Shown here piece after piece: positions 25,139 to 36,073 of a DNA stretch of 64,000 nt. The DNA lies in NCBI GenBank assembly GCA_002364755.1, contig DEZI01000005.1:335791-399790 (forward strand), written 5' to 3'. The first letter of the stretch is position 1; each line of letters opens with the position of its first letter. Source of the DNA: Stenotrophomonas maltophilia (GTDB lineage Bacteria > Pseudomonadota > Gammaproteobacteria > Xanthomonadales > Xanthomonadaceae). The position numbers were made by a program, and so were the translations under genes. The notes beneath the pieces are model-generated. The model saw only the letters and a program-made list of their open reading frames with translations. It was not told the DNA's origin and did no database searches.

Positions 25139-25663
25139 ATGACCGATACCCTGGGCGTGCCCGTGCACGACGCCGACGAACACTGGATGCGCCACGCGCT
25201 GGCCCTGGCCGAACGCGCGCAGCACGAGTTCGACGAGATCCCGGTCGGCGCGGTGCTGGTGGGCGCCGATGGCCAGCTGCTGGGCGAGGGCTGGAACCTC
25301 AACATCGCCTCGCACGATCCCAGCGCGCATGCCGAGATCGTGGCGATGCGCGAGGGGGGGAAGGTACTGGCCAACCACCGGCTGATCGGCAGCACCCTGT
25401 ACGTGACACTGGAGCCGTGTGCGATGTGCGCCATGGCCATCGTGCACGCGCGGGTGGCGCGGCTGGTCTACGGCGCCAGCGACCCCAAGACCGGCGCCTG
25501 CGGCAGCGTGTTCAACCTGCTGGGCGATGGCCGCCACAACCACCGGGTGGAGATCCACGGCGGCGTGCTGGCCAAGGAGGCCAGCCTGCGCCTGACCAAT
25601 TACTTCCGGGCCAAGCGCGGCAAGCCGCCGCTGCTGCTGGAAGATCATGCGGGCGAGGCCTGA
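25139..25663 (+). CDS. tadA: tRNA-specific adenosine deaminase TadA
   Basis: 174 aa from MTDTLGVPVH. Cytidine/adenosine deaminase zinc motifs HAE (His64, Glu66) and PCAMC (Cys94, Cys97) are in place, with the TadA-type context. It converts A34 to inosine in the tRNA-Arg(ACG) anticodon and is essential in most bacteria. The nine-residue in-frame extension at 25112 is unlikely to be used. It is followed after 75 bp by orn. Confidence 0.94.
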   Translation: MTDTLGVPVHDADEHWMRHALALAERAQHEFDEIPVGAVLVGADGQLLGEGWNLNIASHDPSAHAEIVAMREGGKVLANHRLIGSTLYVTLEPCAMCAMAIVHARVARLVYGASDPKTGACGSVFNLLGDGRHNHRVEIHGGVLAKEASLRLTNYFRAKRGKPPLLLEDHAGEA

Positions 25664-25738
25664 GCAGCGAAAGGGTATGATGGGCGCCTCTTTCCTTTAC
25701 CGGTGGGCGCCCTGCCTGCCCAGCAACGAGGCGACACG

Positions 25739-26311
25739 ATGGTGGAGAACGGCGCGGCCAACGAACGACTGATCTGGATCGACCTGGAAATGACCGGGTT
25801 GGATACCGACAACGATTCGATCATCGAGATCGCCACCGTGGTCACCGATGCCCAGCTGAACGTGCTGGCCGAAGGCCCGGAATTCGCCATCCACCACCCG
25901 CTGGAAACGCTGGAAGCGATGGACGAGTGGAACCGCAACCAGCACCGTCGTTCCGGTCTGTGGCAGCGCGTGCTGGACAGCACCACCACCCTGGCCCAGG
26001 CCGAAGCGCAGACCGTGAACTTCCTCGCGGAGTGGATTCCGGCCGGCGTTTCGCCGATGAGCGGCAACTCGATCTGCCAGGACCGCCGCTTCCTGCACCG
26101 GCAGATGCCGCGCCTGGAAAAGTACTTCCACTACCGCAACCTGGACGTGTCCACGGTGAAGGAACTGGCCAAGCGCTGGGCGCCGACCGTGGCTGCCGGC
26201 CTGGCCAAGAACAGCAACCACACCGCGCTGAGCGACGTGCACGACTCGATCGCGGAGCTGCGCCACTACCGCCAGTTCATGGGCGCGCTGTCGGGCCTGC
26301 CGACCGCCTGA
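25739..26311 (+). CDS. orn: Oligoribonuclease
   Basis: 190 aa from MVENGAANERLIWIDLEMTG. DEDDh 3'-5' exonuclease: DLE near the N-terminus, NSICQDRRFL in the middle and HTALSDVHDS at the C-terminus with the catalytic His and Asp. It degrades 2-5-nt RNAs and pGpG, so it also completes c-di-GMP turnover. The diguanylate cyclase at 43109 is on the same chromosome segment but not linked transcriptionally. Confidence 0.95.
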   Translation: MVENGAANERLIWIDLEMTGLDTDNDSIIEIATVVTDAQLNVLAEGPEFAIHHPLETLEAMDEWNRNQHRRSGLWQRVLDSTTTLAQAEAQTVNFLAEWIPAGVSPMSGNSICQDRRFLHRQMPRLEKYFHYRNLDVSTVKELAKRWAPTVAAGLAKNSNHTALSDVHDSIAELRHYRQFMGALSGLPTA

Positions 26312-26324
26312 GGTTGCCGCCCGG

Positions 26325-26364
26325 TGGGGGCGGATCCCTTTCCAGCGGAAAGGGCTCCGACCCC
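26325..26364. repeat. Short dispersed palindromic repeat, copy 2
   Basis: Stem CCCTTTCC/GGAAAGGG with flank CTCCGACCCC, matching the element at 26-63. It lies just after the orn stop and before the EcsC-like gene, and may end the orn transcript. Confidence 0.6.
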
Positions 26365-26404
26365 GCGACGATCCGTTCAACTTCATGGCGCTACTATCGG
26401 CCCC

Positions 26405-27277
26405 ATGAACGATCCCATCCTGCTGCCCCGCGATATCGCCCATGATGCCCAGGACTGGGCCGACCTGCAGCGGGCGGTCGCCCTGCTGGAGGCGCCCACG
26501 ATCACTGCACGCATGGCCAATTTCGTCGGCACGCCGCTGGAGTTCGCGGTGAAGGCCCTGCCCAAGGCCATTTCCGGGCGCATCCATGGTGCGGTCGAGG
26601 CGGCGCTGTCGAAGTCCGCGCAGGCCGCGCTGTGGAGCATGGGCAACACGCCGGGCAAGTCGGCATCGACCCGCTGGCACAAGCTGGCGGCGGCCACTTC
26701 CGGTGCGGTGGGCGGTGCGTTCGGCTTCGCCGCGCTGTTCATCGAGCTGCCGGTGTCGACCACCATCATGATGCGCGCGGTGGCCGACGTGGCCCGCAGC
26801 GAGGGCTTCGACCTGGCCCACTTCAGCACCCGCCAGGCCTGTCTGGAGGTGTTCGCGCTGGGTGGCAACTCGCCGCGCGACGATGCCAGCGAAACCGGCT
26901 ACTACCTGGCGCGTGGCTTCACCACCGACGTGATGCGCCACCTGTCGGCCGAGCTGGCCGGGCGCGTGGTGACCGGCCGCGACCTGACCCTGGGCGTGGC
27001 GCCGAAGGAGGCCGGCAAGCTGCTGGCCAAGCTGGTGGAGAAGGTGGCCGCGCGCTTCGGCGTGGTGGTGACCGAGAAGTTTGCCGCGCAGGCGGTGCCA
27101 ATCGTGGGTGCTGCGGCTGGCGCCACCCTCAACACGATGTTTACCGACTACTACCAGGACATGGCTCGCGGTCATTTCATCGTGCGGCGGCTGGAGCTGA
27201 AGTACGGCGAGGATGTGGTGCGCACCTGCTATGACCGGGTGGCGCATGGTGCGCTGAAGATCGAGCCGACGCTGTAA
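26405..27277 (+). CDS. EcsC-family protein
   Basis: 290 aa from MNDPILLPRDIAHDAQ. EcsC domain features: N-terminal helical part, a glycine/alanine-rich hydrophobic segment (ATSGAVGGAFGFAALFIELPVSTTIMMRA), the GxSPRDDASETGYYLAR segment, and a second glycine/alanine-rich stretch (FAAQAVPIVGAAAGATLN). Homologues beside ABC transporters in Bacillus are linked to secretion, but this gene is isolated here and the biochemical role is unknown. Confidence 0.8.
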   Translation: MNDPILLPRDIAHDAQDWADLQRAVALLEAPTITARMANFVGTPLEFAVKALPKAISGRIHGAVEAALSKSAQAALWSMGNTPGKSASTRWHKLAAATSGAVGGAFGFAALFIELPVSTTIMMRAVADVARSEGFDLAHFSTRQACLEVFALGGNSPRDDASETGYYLARGFTTDVMRHLSAELAGRVVTGRDLTLGVAPKEAGKLLAKLVEKVAARFGVVVTEKFAAQAVPIVGAAAGATLNTMFTDYYQDMARGHFIVRRLELKYGEDVVRTCYDRVAHGALKIEPTL

Positions 27278-27291
27278 CCGGGGGGAGGGCG

Positions 27292-27380
27292 GTAGAGTCG
27301 ACTGTCAGTCGACTATCGCGCGCAGCGCGGAGGCTTTCGCTGGCTGTCGGGAAGGCAGTCGACCAACGGTCGACTCTAGC
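27292..27380. repeat. GTAG-type repeat dimer (SMAG-like)
   Basis: Two inverted units: GTAGAGTCGACTGTCAGTC begins the left one, and the right one closes with GGTCGACTCTAG. Each forms a GTCGAC-stem hairpin. This is the tetranucleotide-headed REP-like family typical of S. maltophilia. It lies between the EcsC-like gene and the Old Yellow Enzyme gene. Confidence 0.85.
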
Positions 27381-27502
27381 GTCAGGCGGTGACGGGCTTT
27401 GACCCTTGCCTGCACGGCACAACTGTTTTGCCCATCCGCGCCTGTTGCGGGCCACGGCCGATCCCCATCCTTGCGGTCAGTCCCCCCGCAAGAGAACGCG
27501 CC

Positions 27503-28618
27503 ATGCTGTTCACCCCCCACACCCTGGGCCCGCTGTCGCTGCCCAACCGCATCGTGATGCCGCCGATGACCCGTTCGCGGGCCGCCGCCGGCAACGTCGC
27601 CACCGCACAGATGGCGGAGTACTACGCGCAGCGCGCCGGTGCCGGCCTGATCGTCAGCGAAGGCACCCAGATCAGCTCGCAGGGGCAGGGCTATGCCTGG
27701 ACCCCGGGCATCCACAGCGAGGAACAGGTGCAGGGCTGGCGGCAGGTGACCGATGCGGTGCATGCCGCCGGTGGCCGCATCTATGCGCAGCTGTGGCACG
27801 TCGGTCGCATCTCCCATGTCGCCCTGCAGCCCGATGGCGCGGCGCCGGTCTCGTCCTCGGCGCTGCTGGCCGAGGGGGTGAAGGTGTTCGTCGACCCGAC
27901 CGGCGCCGGCCCCGAGGCGGGCGTGGGCGAGATGATCCAGCACTCGATGCCGCGCGCGCTGGCCGAGAGCGAGATTCCGGGCATCATCGCCGACTACGCG
28001 CAGGCCACCCGCAACGCGCTGGCTGCAGGCTTTGATGGCGTGGAGCTGCACGGCGCCAATGGCTACCTGATCAACCAGTTCATCGATTCGCAGGCCAACC
28101 AGCGCACCGACGGTTACGGCGGCGCGCTGCAGAACCGCCTGCGCTTCCTGCGCGAGGTGGCGCAGGCGGTGGTGGCCGTGGCCGGTGGCGAGCGCGTCGG
28201 CGTGCGCCTGGCGCCGCTGACCACGCTGCAGGGCGCGGTCGATGACACGCCGCAAGCAACCTACCTGGCCGCCGCGCACCTGCTGGGCGAACTGGGTGTG
28301 GGCTACATGCACATCGCCGAGGCCGACTGGGAGGATGCGCCGCTGATGCCGGTGGCGTTCAAGCAGGCGTTGCGCATGATCTATCCGGGCACGTTGATCT
28401 ACGCCGGCAAGTACACCGCCGAGCGTGCCGAGCAGGCGTTGGCCGAGGGCTGGGCGGATCTGATCGGCTTCGGTCGGCCGTTCATCGCCAATCCGGACCT
28501 GCCGGAACGACTGCGGGTGGGTGCGGAATTGAATGCGCCGGATCGCGCGACGTATTTCGGTGGCGGTGCCGCCGGGTTCATCGATTACCCGGCGTTGCAA
28601 GAGGCCGTCGAGGCCTGA
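27503..28618 (+). CDS. Old Yellow Enzyme-family alkene reductase (NemA-like)
   Basis: 371 aa from MLFTPHTLGPLSL. FMN-dependent TIM barrel: PNRIVMPPMTRSRA near the N-terminus, QLWHVGRISH, the substrate-binding GVELHGANGYLINQF, RTDGYGG, and the C-terminal FGRPFIANPDLPER. It reduces activated C=C bonds or nitro groups with NAD(P)H. Longer in-frame starts reach back into the GTAG repeat and are unlikely. No regulator such as NemR is adjacent. Confidence 0.92.
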   Translation: MLFTPHTLGPLSLPNRIVMPPMTRSRAAAGNVATAQMAEYYAQRAGAGLIVSEGTQISSQGQGYAWTPGIHSEEQVQGWRQVTDAVHAAGGRIYAQLWHVGRISHVALQPDGAAPVSSSALLAEGVKVFVDPTGAGPEAGVGEMIQHSMPRALAESEIPGIIADYAQATRNALAAGFDGVELHGANGYLINQFIDSQANQRTDGYGGALQNRLRFLREVAQAVVAVAGGERVGVRLAPLTTLQGAVDDTPQATYLAAAHLLGELGVGYMHIAEADWEDAPLMPVAFKQALRMIYPGTLIYAGKYTAERAEQALAEGWADLIGFGRPFIANPDLPERLRVGAELNAPDRATYFGGGAAGFIDYPALQEAVEA

Positions 28619-28640
28619 CACCGATGGGTGGTGGATGTCG

Positions 28641-28713
28641 GTAGCGCCGGGCCATGCCCGGCGAGCGCACCGCGCGGTGCGAGGGAACGCCGCCGGGCAC
28701 GGCCCGGCGCCAC
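28641..28713. repeat. GTAG-type repeat dimer (SMAG-like)
   Basis: GTAGCGCCGGGCCATGCCCG with a nested palindrome, and an inverted partner ending GGCACGGCCCGGCGCCAC. It sits between convergent genes, the alkene reductase and the MscS channel, where it could act as a bidirectional transcript end. Confidence 0.8.
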
Positions 28714-28721
28714 CTTGATGG

Positions 28722-29618
28722 TCAGGGCTTGTCCCGCACCAGCGCTTCGGCCTCGACCACGCCGCCATCCTTGCCGTGCAGGTACAAATGCATGTCCTGC
28801 TGCGGGTAGGGGATGTTGATGCCGGCCTTGTCGTAGCCCAGCTTGATCTGTTCCAGCAGGGTGACCTTGGTGCCGAACTGGTCGGCCGATTTCGTGAAGC
28901 AGCGGATGCCCAGCTTGATCGCGTGGTCGCCCAGTTCGTACACCACCACGTCCGGCTCGGGCGAGGGCAGCACGCGGCTGTCGGCCTTCATCAGGGCGAT
29001 GGCGGTTTCGCGTGCCAGCTGGATGTTGTCTTCGTAGCCGATGCCGATCACCAGTTCGACGCGGCGGGTCGGCTCGGCGGTGAGGTTGATGATCGGCGCG
29101 GCGGTGATCAGCGTGTTGGGAATGGTGGTGTGCTGGTTGTCGGCACCGGTGATGACGGTCTGGAAGATGCGCACTTCGCGCACGGTGCCGGTCTGCCCGG
29201 CCACGGTCACCACATCGCCCACGCGGAACGGGCGCAGGGTCACCAGCATCACCCCGGAGGCGATGTTGGACAGCGAATCTTTCAGTGCCAGGCCGACGGC
29301 CAGGCCGGCGGTGCCGAGTACGGCCAGCAGCGGGGTGATCTGCACGCCCAGCGTGCCGATGGCCAGCACCACCACGATCACCAGCGAGGCGGCATAGACC
29401 ACGTTGCGCAGGAAGCTGCCCAGCATCGGGTCCATGCCCATGCGCGAGGTCGCGCGCGGCAGCGCATTGGACAGGCGTCGTGCCACCCACATGCCGACCA
29501 GCAGGACGACGATGGCCGCCAGCAACGGTACGCCGTAGGTTTCCAGCAGGCGTTCCCAGTCGAGCGAATGGAACCAGGACGTGGTGGCCGGGGCGGGCGG
29601 GACGGCAGCGGCGATCAT
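28722..29618 (-). CDS. MscS-family mechanosensitive channel
   Basis: 298 aa from MIAAAVPPAPATTSW. Three membrane helices (about 22-42, 66-86 and 95-115); the third, pore-lining one has the Gly/Ala pattern AVLGTAGLAVGLALKDSLSNIASG. The beta domain (RPFRVGDVVTVAGQTGTVREV) and the alpha/beta C-terminal domain follow. Length equals E. coli MscS (286 aa). It protects against hypo-osmotic shock. It lies downstream of ppsA on the same strand with a strong hairpin between them. Confidence 0.93.
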   Translation of the reverse strand: MIAAAVPPAPATTSWFHSLDWERLLETYGVPLLAAIVVLLVGMWVARRLSNALPRATSRMGMDPMLGSFLRNVVYAASLVIVVVLAIGTLGVQITPLLAVLGTAGLAVGLALKDSLSNIASGVMLVTLRPFRVGDVVTVAGQTGTVREVRIFQTVITGADNQHTTIPNTLITAAPIINLTAEPTRRVELVIGIGYEDNIQLARETAIALMKADSRVLPSPEPDVVVYELGDHAIKLGIRCFTKSADQFGTKVTLLEQIKLGYDKAGINIPYPQQDMHLYLHGKDGGVVEAEALVRDKP

Positions 29619-29668
29619 GCGGACTCCTTTGCAGCGATGGTCATGGCGTGTGCGGACGCCAGAAACAG

Positions 29669-29694
29669 GCACGCCCCGCAGAGGCGGGGCGTGC
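29669..29694 (-). terminator. Strong hairpin between ppsA and the MscS gene
   Basis: GCACGCCCCGC and GCGGGGCGTGC form an almost perfect 11-bp stem with a tiny loop. No U-tract is present on either strand, but the stability and location between two same-strand genes make it a likely ppsA transcript end. Confidence 0.6.
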
Positions 29695-29749
29695 ATGCAG
29701 CTGCAGTATGGGCGGACGCCAATGAAAGCGACGTCAGCCCATCAACGCA

Positions 29750-32128
<2,379 letters not shown>

Positions 32129-32271
32129 GCGCGATGCTCCGTTTGGCCATCGCCCGAGGCGGGCTGAATGGCCGCGTCCGTAGGAAGAAGCCGATATGAT
32201 GCAGGTCGCAGTACCGTTGGCACAAGCTTGTGCTGCAACCATTTTCAGCTTCAGAGGGGTGAAAACCGCGT

Positions 32272-33093
32272 ATGTCGACCATCCGTCCGGTGTTCTACGT
32301 TTCCGATGGAACCGGTATCACCGCTGAAACCATTGGGCATAGCCTGCTCACCCAGTTCACCGGGTTCAGCTTCATCACCGATCGAATGTCGTTCATCGAC
32401 GACCCCGAAAAAGCCCGGGAAGCGTGTGTCCGGATCCAGGCGGCGGGCGAGCGGTACGAGGTCCGGCCCATCGTAGTGAACTCCTGCGTGGACCAGAGCC
32501 TGAGCTTGATCCTGGCCGAAAGCGGGGCCCTGATGCTGGACGTGTTCGCCCCGTTCATCGAGCCGCTTGAGCGCGAATTATCCAGCCCGCGCCTTGCCCG
32601 GGTCGGCCAGGCCCACGGCATGGTGGACTTCGAGACCTACCACCGCCGTATCAACGCGATGAACTTCGCCTTGACCCACGATGACGGCATCGCGGTGAAT
32701 TACGACGATGCGGACGTGATCCTGGTCGCGGTGTCGCGCGCCGGCAAGACGCCCACCTGCATCTACCTGGCCCTGCATTACGGGGTTCGCGCGGCCAATT
32801 ACCCGCTGACCGACGAGGATCTGGAGAGCGACCGCCTGCCACCGCGGTTGAGGAACTACCGTCGGAAACTGTTCGGCCTGACCATCGATCCGGACCGCCT
32901 GCAGCAGATCCGCCAGGAGCGCCGCCCGAATTCGCGTTACGCCAACCTGGACACCTGCAAGCGCGAGGTGGCCGCGGCCGAGGTGATGTTCCAGATGGAG
33001 CGGATCCCGACGCTGAGCACCACCCACACCTCGATCGAGGAGATTTCCAGCAAGGTGCTGGGCACGCTGGGGCTGCAGCGCGAGATGTATTGA
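32272..33093 (+). CDS. ppsR: PEP synthase regulatory kinase/pyrophosphorylase
   Basis: 273 aa, DUF299 family. The P-loop-like motif AVSRAGKTPTCIYLA (about 152-166) and NYPLTDEDL are visible. It inactivates PEP synthase by ADP-dependent phosphorylation of a threonine near the catalytic His and reactivates it by phosphorolysis. The divergent placement next to ppsA, with 143 bp between starts, is the classic arrangement and supports both names. Confidence 0.95.
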   Translation: MSTIRPVFYVSDGTGITAETIGHSLLTQFTGFSFITDRMSFIDDPEKAREACVRIQAAGERYEVRPIVVNSCVDQSLSLILAESGALMLDVFAPFIEPLERELSSPRLARVGQAHGMVDFETYHRRINAMNFALTHDDGIAVNYDDADVILVAVSRAGKTPTCIYLALHYGVRAANYPLTDEDLESDRLPPRLRNYRRKLFGLTIDPDRLQQIRQERRPNSRYANLDTCKREVAAAEVMFQMERIPTLSTTHTSIEEISSKVLGTLGLQREMY

Positions 33094-33108
33094 CCGGTAC
33101 TGCCCCCT

Positions 33109-33182
33109 GTAGAGCCGAGCCCACGCTCGGCTGGGCCACCGGGGTCTGGCCGGAGAGCAGCCGAGCGAGGGCTCGGCTTTAC
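33109..33182. repeat. GTAG-type repeat dimer (SMAG-like)
   Basis: GTAGAGCCGAGCCCACGCTC and the inverted partner CGAGGGCTCGGCTTTAC enclose about 35 bp. Located just 3' of ppsR, so the transcript would end in a paired double hairpin. Confidence 0.85.
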
Positions 33183-33286
33183 AGGCGTGAGGCCAGTCTG
33201 CGGGTTCGCGGCGGGTGAACGGCCCCCCCCCTTTGGCCGGGGCCATGCAGCCCCCACGTTGTAGGGCCAACGTGTAGGATCGACCC

Positions 33287-33799
33287 ATGGCCCACGCCTC
33301 GCCCCGCACCGAACGCATTCCCCGCTTGAGCCGGCTCAGCTGGCTGATGGGCCTGTATGCCGAGAATTACCGGCATCTGGTGCGCTTGTTCGCCCCGGCC
33401 GAATTGACCGCCGGCAGCTACGTCTCCTCGGTGGGTGACGGCCTGGATGTGCGTCTGGACGTCATCGAGTGCCACCGCTACACGGTGGAGCTGCGCCTGA
33501 CCTACGATCTGGCCGACCCGGTGACCGGCGAGCCGGATCCCTCGGCCTATGTGCGCCTGTACCGTGACGCCCGCCAGGCCGAGACGACCCACTGCTACGT
33601 GGGCCGCCGCTGGCAGGACACGATGGGCCTGTACCCGCCGCCGGCCGAGCTGATCAGCCACCGCATGCGGATGAACACCTTCCTCGGCAAGTGGCTGGAA
33701 TACCTGGCCGAGCGCGGCCACGGCGTGGCCACCCTGCGCCGCGACCCGGAAGGCAGTGTCGCGCTGCCGGCCGAGCGCCGCCTGTCGCTGGTGCGCTGA
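33287..33799 (+). CDS. DUF1249 (YqiB-like) protein
   Basis: 170 aa. The segment LSRLSWLMGLYAENYRHLVRL at the start and the later YTVELRLTYDL and RLYRDARQAE are typical of DUF1249, a small soluble protein usually found beside the Nudix/3',5'-cAMP phosphodiesterase genes nudF and cpdA in gammaproteobacteria. Function unknown. Here too a NUDIX hydrolase gene follows, 42 bp downstream, in a probable two-gene operon. Confidence 0.85.
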   Translation: MAHASPRTERIPRLSRLSWLMGLYAENYRHLVRLFAPAELTAGSYVSSVGDGLDVRLDVIECHRYTVELRLTYDLADPVTGEPDPSAYVRLYRDARQAETTHCYVGRRWQDTMGLYPPPAELISHRMRMNTFLGKWLEYLAERGHGVATLRRDPEGSVALPAERRLSLVR

Positions 33800-33841
33800 T
33801 CGGCCATAATCCGGGGCTGACCTGCCGCTGGATGCACGCCC

Positions 33842-34330
33842 ATGCCGTATACCCCGATCGTCGCCACCCTGGGCTATGTGCTCTCGCCCGATCGTCGCCA
33901 GGTGCTGATGATCCACCGCAACACCCGCCCCGGTGACCACCACCTGGGCAAGTACAATGGTCTGGGCGGCAAGGTTGAACCGACCGAGGACGTGGCCACC
34001 GGCATGCGCCGCGAGATCGCCGAGGAAGCCGGCATCGACTGCACGGCCATGCGGCTGCGCGGCACCATCAGCTGGCCGGGCTTCGGCAAGCATGGCGAGG
34101 ACTGGTTCGGCTTCGTGTTCGTGATCGACAGCTTCGAGGGCAGCCCGCACGGCGGCAACCACGAGGGCACCCTGGAGTGGGTGGACGTGGACAAGCTGGA
34201 CACGCTGCCGATGTGGGAGGGCGACCGCAACTTCCTGCCGCTGGTGTTCGACGCCGACCCGCGGCCGTTCCACGGGGTGATGCCGTACCGGGATGGGCGC
34301 ATGCAGAGCTGGGCGTTCAGCCGGCTTTGA
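33842..34330 (+). CDS. NUDIX hydrolase, MutT/8-oxo-dGTPase-like
   Basis: 162 aa. The complete Nudix box begins GKVEPTED and ends REIAEEAGI (Gly43-Ile65), with all metal-binding glutamates. The preceding LGKYNGLGG and the C-terminal WEGDRNFLPLVF resemble MTH1-type 8-oxo-(d)GTP diphosphatases, which clean oxidised nucleotides from the pool. Exact substrate is inferred. It follows the DUF1249 gene in the same direction. Confidence 0.9.
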   Translation: MPYTPIVATLGYVLSPDRRQVLMIHRNTRPGDHHLGKYNGLGGKVEPTEDVATGMRREIAEEAGIDCTAMRLRGTISWPGFGKHGEDWFGFVFVIDSFEGSPHGGNHEGTLEWVDVDKLDTLPMWEGDRNFLPLVFDADPRPFHGVMPYRDGRMQSWAFSRL

Positions 34331-34353
34331 GGCCACTGGGGCGCCGCTGCGCT

Positions 34354-34419
34354 CGCCGGGCATGGCCCGGCGCTACCGATTCCGCACCCTCCGGGTGGCG
34401 CCGGGCCATGCCCGGCGGA
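34354..34419. repeat. GTAG-related palindromic repeat dimer
   Basis: TCGCCGGGCATGGCCCGGCG followed by GCTACC and, after a spacer, GGCGCCGGGCCATGCCCGG. Same stem sequence as the unit at 28641, arranged tail to tail. Between convergent genes. Confidence 0.75.
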
Positions 34420-34440
34420 TTGTCGGCGCGGCGGGGGCGC

Positions 34441-35085
34441 TCAGCGCCGGTGCGCCAGCACTAGGTGGAAATGCTTGTCGCGCGACTGCCCGTCGTTGCC
34501 GGTGGCTGTCTCCCGGTGGCTGCGCCATGCCGAGACATTGAAGCCGGACACCCGCAGCGCCAGCTCCACGGCATCGAGCTCATGCAGCTGGAAATCGGCC
34601 GCGAACGGCAGGCTGCGCATGAAGCCGGCATCGCCGAAGGCCAGGCACAGGCGGCCGCCGCGGCAGAGGACGCGCGCCAGTTCGTCCAGCACCGGGGCCA
34701 GGTTCGGCCAGAAATACAGCGTGTTGACCGCCAGTGCGGCGTCCACCGAGGCATCGGCCACCGGCAGCGCGTGGGCATCGCCGTGGCGCAGCGCGGCGCG
34801 ATCGGCCAGGCCGGCACCGGCCAGGTGCTGGTTGCCGGCGTCGACCATCGCCGTGGACAGCTCGATGCCCAGGTAGCGGCTGTCGTCCGCCTGCAGCAGC
34901 AGCGGCGCGAACGCCGCATTGCCCGGGCCGATCTCCAGCACCTGTTCGCCTGGCGACACCGCCAGCAGAGTGATGGCGGCCCGGTTGAGCTCGCCGTTGC
35001 TGCGGTTCATCGATTCGCCCACGGCCAGTGCGGCCTCGCCGTGGGGGTGCCGCAACTGCGCGGCCAGGGTGCGTGCGTCCAGCAT
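34441..35085 (-). CDS. Class I SAM-dependent methyltransferase
   Basis: 214 aa from MLDARTLAAQLRHPHG; an ATG 207 bp upstream would run through the DnaA-box cluster and is not credible. Motif I EQVLEIGPGNAAF (about 47-59), motif II LGIELS, motif III LRHGDAHALP and motif IV ALAVNTLYFWPN fit a Methyltransf_11 fold. The FWPN motif and the helical N-terminal region (MNRSNGELNRAAI) are like ubiquinone/arsenite-type small-molecule methyltransferases, but the substrate is unknown. It is divergent from pssA. Confidence 0.85.
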   Translation of the reverse strand: MLDARTLAAQLRHPHGEAALAVGESMNRSNGELNRAAITLLAVSPGEQVLEIGPGNAAFAPLLLQADDSRYLGIELSTAMVDAGNQHLAGAGLADRAALRHGDAHALPVADASVDAALAVNTLYFWPNLAPVLDELARVLCRGGRLCLAFGDAGFMRSLPFAADFQLHELDAVELALRVSGFNVSAWRSHRETATGNDGQSRDKHFHLVLAHRR

Positions 35086-35229
35086 CGACAACGTCCATGA
35101 AGAAGGAATCGGACGTGGCGTCGGCGGGTCCGCCGGTGACCATAGCGCCAGGTCCGTGGATTGGGAAGTAGGAAAACCCCGCATCGGGGTGATCAGCAAA
35201 TGGCCAGCGTCGCAGTCCCTGAGACCTGG

Positions 35230-35275
35230 TTGTCCACAGGGGGTGTGGATTACGCGTGGGCAACTTTGTGGATAA
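35230..35275. promoter_or_regulatory. Cluster of three DnaA-box-like 9-mers
   Basis: TTGTCCACA at 35230-35238, TGTGGATTA at 35244-35252 and TGTGGATAA at 35267-35275; the last is a perfect consensus box (TTATCCACA) on the minus strand, and the others differ by one base. They lie between a methyltransferase gene and pssA. Replication-origin neighbours such as dnaA, dnaN or gidA are absent, so a regulatory or DnaA-titration role is more likely than an origin. Confidence 0.6.
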
Positions 35276-35436
35276 GCCGCGACAGGCTCCACCCCCCTAG
35301 GCTGTCAAGATGGGTGGCGAAAAATTCACCGCGGGTGATGGGGGGTGACGGACGGGTGAAGGACGGGCGATGCCAACGCTGTCACCAGCAGCGGCGCTCG
35401 CGGTACCCTGTCCCCCTTGATGCCCCGTGAGACCCC

Positions 35437-36051
35437 ATGAAACGTCATTTCTCGATGCTGCGTGAGTTCCAACTGGCGGACTGGTTCACTCTGGCCAACG
35501 CCTTCTGCGGCACCGGGGCGGTGTTTGCCGCCCTGCGCTTCCTGCAGGACGGCGAGCGCGGCTATCTGATGTTCGGCATGGCGCTGATCCCGCTGGCCTT
35601 CATCTTCGATGCCCTCGACGGCCGCATCGCGCGCTGGCGCAAGTCCAGTTCCACCCTGGGCCGTGAGCTCGATTCGCTGTCGGATGTGATCTCCTTCGGC
35701 GTGGCCCCGGCGGCGCTGGCCTATGCCTGCGGCATGCAGGGCGGCTGGGACTGGCTGGTGCTGAGCTACTTCGTCTGCTGCGGCGTCAGCCGCCTGGCCC
35801 GCTACAACGTCACCGCCGAGGCGATGTCCGGCGACGAGGGCAAGGTCAAGTACTTCGAGGGCACGCCCATCCCGACCAGCCTGGCGCTGGTGATCGTGCT
35901 GGCCATTGCCGCCGGCACCGATGCCATCGGCCACGATCTCTGGTTCGGCCAGTGGCAGCTGGGCCCGTGGCAGCTGCACCCGATGGTGCTGCTGTTCGCC
36001 CTGTCCGGCTCGCTGATGATCAGCAAGACCCTGCACATTCCCAAGCCATGA
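35437..36051 (+). CDS. pssA: CDP-diacylglycerol-serine O-phosphatidyltransferase
   Basis: 204 aa integral membrane enzyme. The CDP-alcohol phosphotransferase motif is complete: Asp58, Asp61-Gly-x2-Ala-Arg66, Gly75, Asp79 and Asp83 within FDALDGRIAR and LGRELDSLSD. About six hydrophobic segments. It makes phosphatidylserine, the precursor of phosphatidylethanolamine. The PssA assignment over related enzymes rests on length and the VKYFEGTPIPTS segment typical of type II serine transferases. phaE starts 22 bp downstream. Confidence 0.88.
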   Translation: MKRHFSMLREFQLADWFTLANAFCGTGAVFAALRFLQDGERGYLMFGMALIPLAFIFDALDGRIARWRKSSSTLGRELDSLSDVISFGVAPAALAYACGMQGGWDWLVLSYFVCCGVSRLARYNVTAEAMSGDEGKVKYFEGTPIPTSLALVIVLAIAAGTDAIGHDLWFGQWQLGPWQLHPMVLLFALSGSLMISKTLHIPKP

Positions 36052-36073
36052 CCCAGCCCAGCGGAGGCGCGCG

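Noticed and set aside
35230..35275. Chromosomal replication origin
   Set aside because: Only three boxes, no AT-rich unwinding region and no dnaA, dnaN, rpmH or gidA neighbours.
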